From contig CAUYUJ010020601.1 in assembly GCA_963575745.1 (NCBI GenBank), positions 80,001-105,000 on the forward strand: a stretch of DNA of 25,000 bases, read 5' to 3'. Source of the DNA: Prorocentrum cordatum. Its lineage: Eukaryota; Sar; Dinophyceae; Prorocentrales; Prorocentraceae. The position numbers and the translations under genes are program-made. Below the pieces are notes generated by a model. That model saw only the letters and a list, made by a program, of their open reading frames with translations, did no database searches and was not told where the DNA came from. This document shows, one piece after another, positions 23,637-25,000 of the stretch; position 1 is the first letter of the stretch, and the number at the start of each line of letters is the position of its first letter.

Positions 23637-23701
23637 GGCGGCCCCGGTTCAGTATGGCCGAGATGAAGCTGAAGCTACTCTTCGCCATCACGAGCACCTA
23701 G
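23637..23701 (+). CDS. Terminal-exon candidate (MAEMKLKLLFAITST)
   Basis: After the acceptor the frame reads RPRFSMAEMKLKLLFAITST and TAG. From the ATG on, all but one codon end in G or C, as in the other exon candidates. It is short; the longer overlapping frame 23584-23790 (68 codons) starts in the pyrimidine tract and is less likely. No family recognised. Confidence 0.4.
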
Positions 23702-23789
23702 TGAGAATCGAAATCGCAATGCTCCTGTTCACACTTCTCACATCACTTCCTCCCGCCCCCTCCGCGACCGCGGGTCATCTGCATCTCTA

Positions 23790-24090
23790 GCCGCCCTCCC
23801 CAGACGAAAACAAACCCGTGTGAGGGTACGCAAAAATGAATTTATCTCGGTGAGTGTGTCTGGCTTGGGCGACTGCATGCACGACCGTGATCTACAGTGA
23901 GTGGGCACACCACTTCCCTACGCAGTGTCGTTGATACGCATGTGGGCGACGCGTCATCTTAAACAAACATTTGCCGACTTGTCCGTTGGGTGCTGTTCGG
24001 GAGGACACGGATGGGGTGGTGGAGCGGGAGATACGAAAACATCCGAAACATTGTTTTGTTTCTCCAATGCGTGGCCACAGAGCTCCCGAC
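23790..24090. other. Stretch without a supported gene
   Basis: Lower GC, with no clear repeat. A plus frame at 23901-24605 and minus frames over it are open but run through the family VII/VIII elements. Confidence 0.35.
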
Positions 24091-24430
24091 CCCTTCCCTG
24101 GGGCCAGTTATTCGCCCTGGATTCGTTGTTGCTGGCCTTGGTGCCCGCAAACGGGCCCCAGGGGCCGAAATTAGAAGGCCCACGCTTGGATCGACAAAAC
24201 CATGTCATCGGAGATCTGGGCTTCCGCCGCTGGTCGGGTGTGTTCTGGTACCCGGGGCAAAGGAGAGGGCTGGAGCGGCGGGGCACAGAGAGAGGGGCAT
24301 ACCAGGCGCTCCGGGCAGATGCCGCAAGAGAGGCCGGCAGCTTCCTGGGCAGGCCGGCCCTCTTCCCGGCGACCCCACGGACCGCGCAGGGGCCTGGGCG
24401 GTCGGGGGCGACGGGACCCATACAGAGCCT

Positions 24431-24710
24431 CTGCCCAAGGCCTGGCCCGTCCTGGGCCAAGGAGCGGTGTATACAAGGGCTCCCAACTTCGCGCTTCGCG
24501 CTGCGCGAAGCGCGATGTGCGAATAACTTCACGCTCTCGCGCCTTCTCCCAGGGGAGAGGAGGAGGATGGGGAGGAATCGGAGCCAAACCGCGAAGCGCG
24601 AATAACCTCGCGCCCTCGATGGCGCCCTTGTGTATACGCCCTTCTGGCTTGGCCGTGGATGCATACGCATACACCGCTCCTGGCCCCAGGGCGTGCCAGG
24701 CCAGGGGCAG
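24431..24710. mobile_element. Inverted-repeat element (family VIII) split by family VII
   Basis: Arms of about 43 bp are inverted and roughly 80 percent alike, with shared GGAGCGGTGTAT at the inner end. No target duplication was recognised. Only one copy is seen. Confidence 0.55.
24474..24630. mobile_element. Family VII element, copy 2, nested between inverted arms
   Basis: It matches copy 1 over GGGCTCCCAACTTCGCGC and over the right GCGAAGCGCGAATAAC and CGCGCCCTCG. The direct repeat GTGTATAC stands at 24467-24474 and 24630-24637 (8 bp if the element starts AAGGG, 6 bp if it starts CAAGGG). The outside sequences 24431-24473 and 24668-24710 are inverted copies of each other (CTGCCC, CCTGGCC, GGAGCGGTGTAT), so it sits inside another inverted-repeat element. 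Confidence 0.72.
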
Positions 24711-24858
24711 CGGAGATGTACAGATTTCGTTGCAATGGTTGGGGGCTATCCCGAGGCCTGCGACTGGGCCATGTGCGACCACGTCTCGACGATGTCCGTG
24801 TCCTAGATCGGAGTGCGGCGGAGGCGGCGGGTTCACCAGACAGGTAGCTCCAGTGAGG

Positions 24859-24863
24859 ATGAC

Positions 24864-24895
<32 letters not shown>

Positions 24896-25000
24896 GGAGG
24901 AGGAGGAGGAGGAGGAGGAGGACGAGGAGGAGGAGGTGGAGGAAAAGGTGGAGGAGGAGGAGGAGGTGCAGGAGGAGGTGCAGGAGGAGGAGGAGGATGG
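24859..25000 (+). repeat. GAT/GAG microsatellite at the right edge
   Basis: Eleven GAT-type triplets change into GAG with GTG, GAC and GCA variants and continue to the window end. The region 24711-24858 before it shows no supported gene. Confidence 0.92.

Overview
The window looks like nuclear DNA of a dinoflagellate-like protist. Reasons: high GC, very long repeat-rich spacers, short exon-like islands whose third codon positions are mostly G or C, splice junctions that only work with GC or GA donors, and many short inverted-repeat elements sitting in or beside predicted introns. No dinoflagellate spliced-leader relic was found, so the assignment is an inference. A Prorocentrum-like genome is my best guess, no more. 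There is no sign of bacterial operons, rRNA, tRNA or CRISPR.

Left half (about 1-9,250), minus strand. The one gene I can name is a ubiquitin-specific protease (USP, peptidase C19). Its catalytic Cys box is split over two exons: the exon ending at 7024 encodes GLANLGNTCFMN plus two bases of a serine codon, and the exon starting at 4129 completes that serine and continues VVQCLNASLPFSDALLG. The intron between them would be 2,894 nt with a GA-AG boundary. Upstream on the same strand lie a Glu-rich exon (7232-7416), two weaker exon candidates and a good start-codon exon (9250) that may form its N-terminus. Downstream exon candidates continue to about 1,080; the rest of the protease would lie off the left edge.

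This half is packed with short non-autonomous inverted-repeat elements of several families (I, II, III, IV, V, VII, XI, XIV as named in the features), some with target-site duplications and some nested in each other. Families III and XIV coincide with predicted introns that have GC or GT donors and AG acceptors, so they are candidate introners (intron-creating transposable elements). Between them are (CTC)n/(GAG)n microsatellites, a 113-bp minisatellite and two perfect palindromes.

Middle (9.3-12.3 kb): dispersed repeats, including an empty/filled pair for family V, a second family II copy, a decamer tandem repeat and purine-rich tracts. 12.3-17.65 kb: a compositionally different island with A/T-rich patches, a 28-A run, four diverged copies of a roughly 500-580 bp repeat, and degenerate 15-bp tandem repeats; I see no convincing gene there. 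17.7-22.1 kb: CTC-rich tracts, a third family V copy, a few exon candidates on both strands, and a second family XI copy. 22.3-23.0 kb: a second locus carrying the same two satellite families, in the same order, as 12.4-12.9 kb. 23.1-23.7 kb: a long pyrimidine tract ending in a strong acceptor and a short exon candidate. 24.4-24.7 kb: a second family VII element nested between inverted arms, then GAT/GAG microsatellite to the right edge.

Most long open frames here are by-products of stop-poor CTC/GAG repeats and high GC and are not listed as genes.
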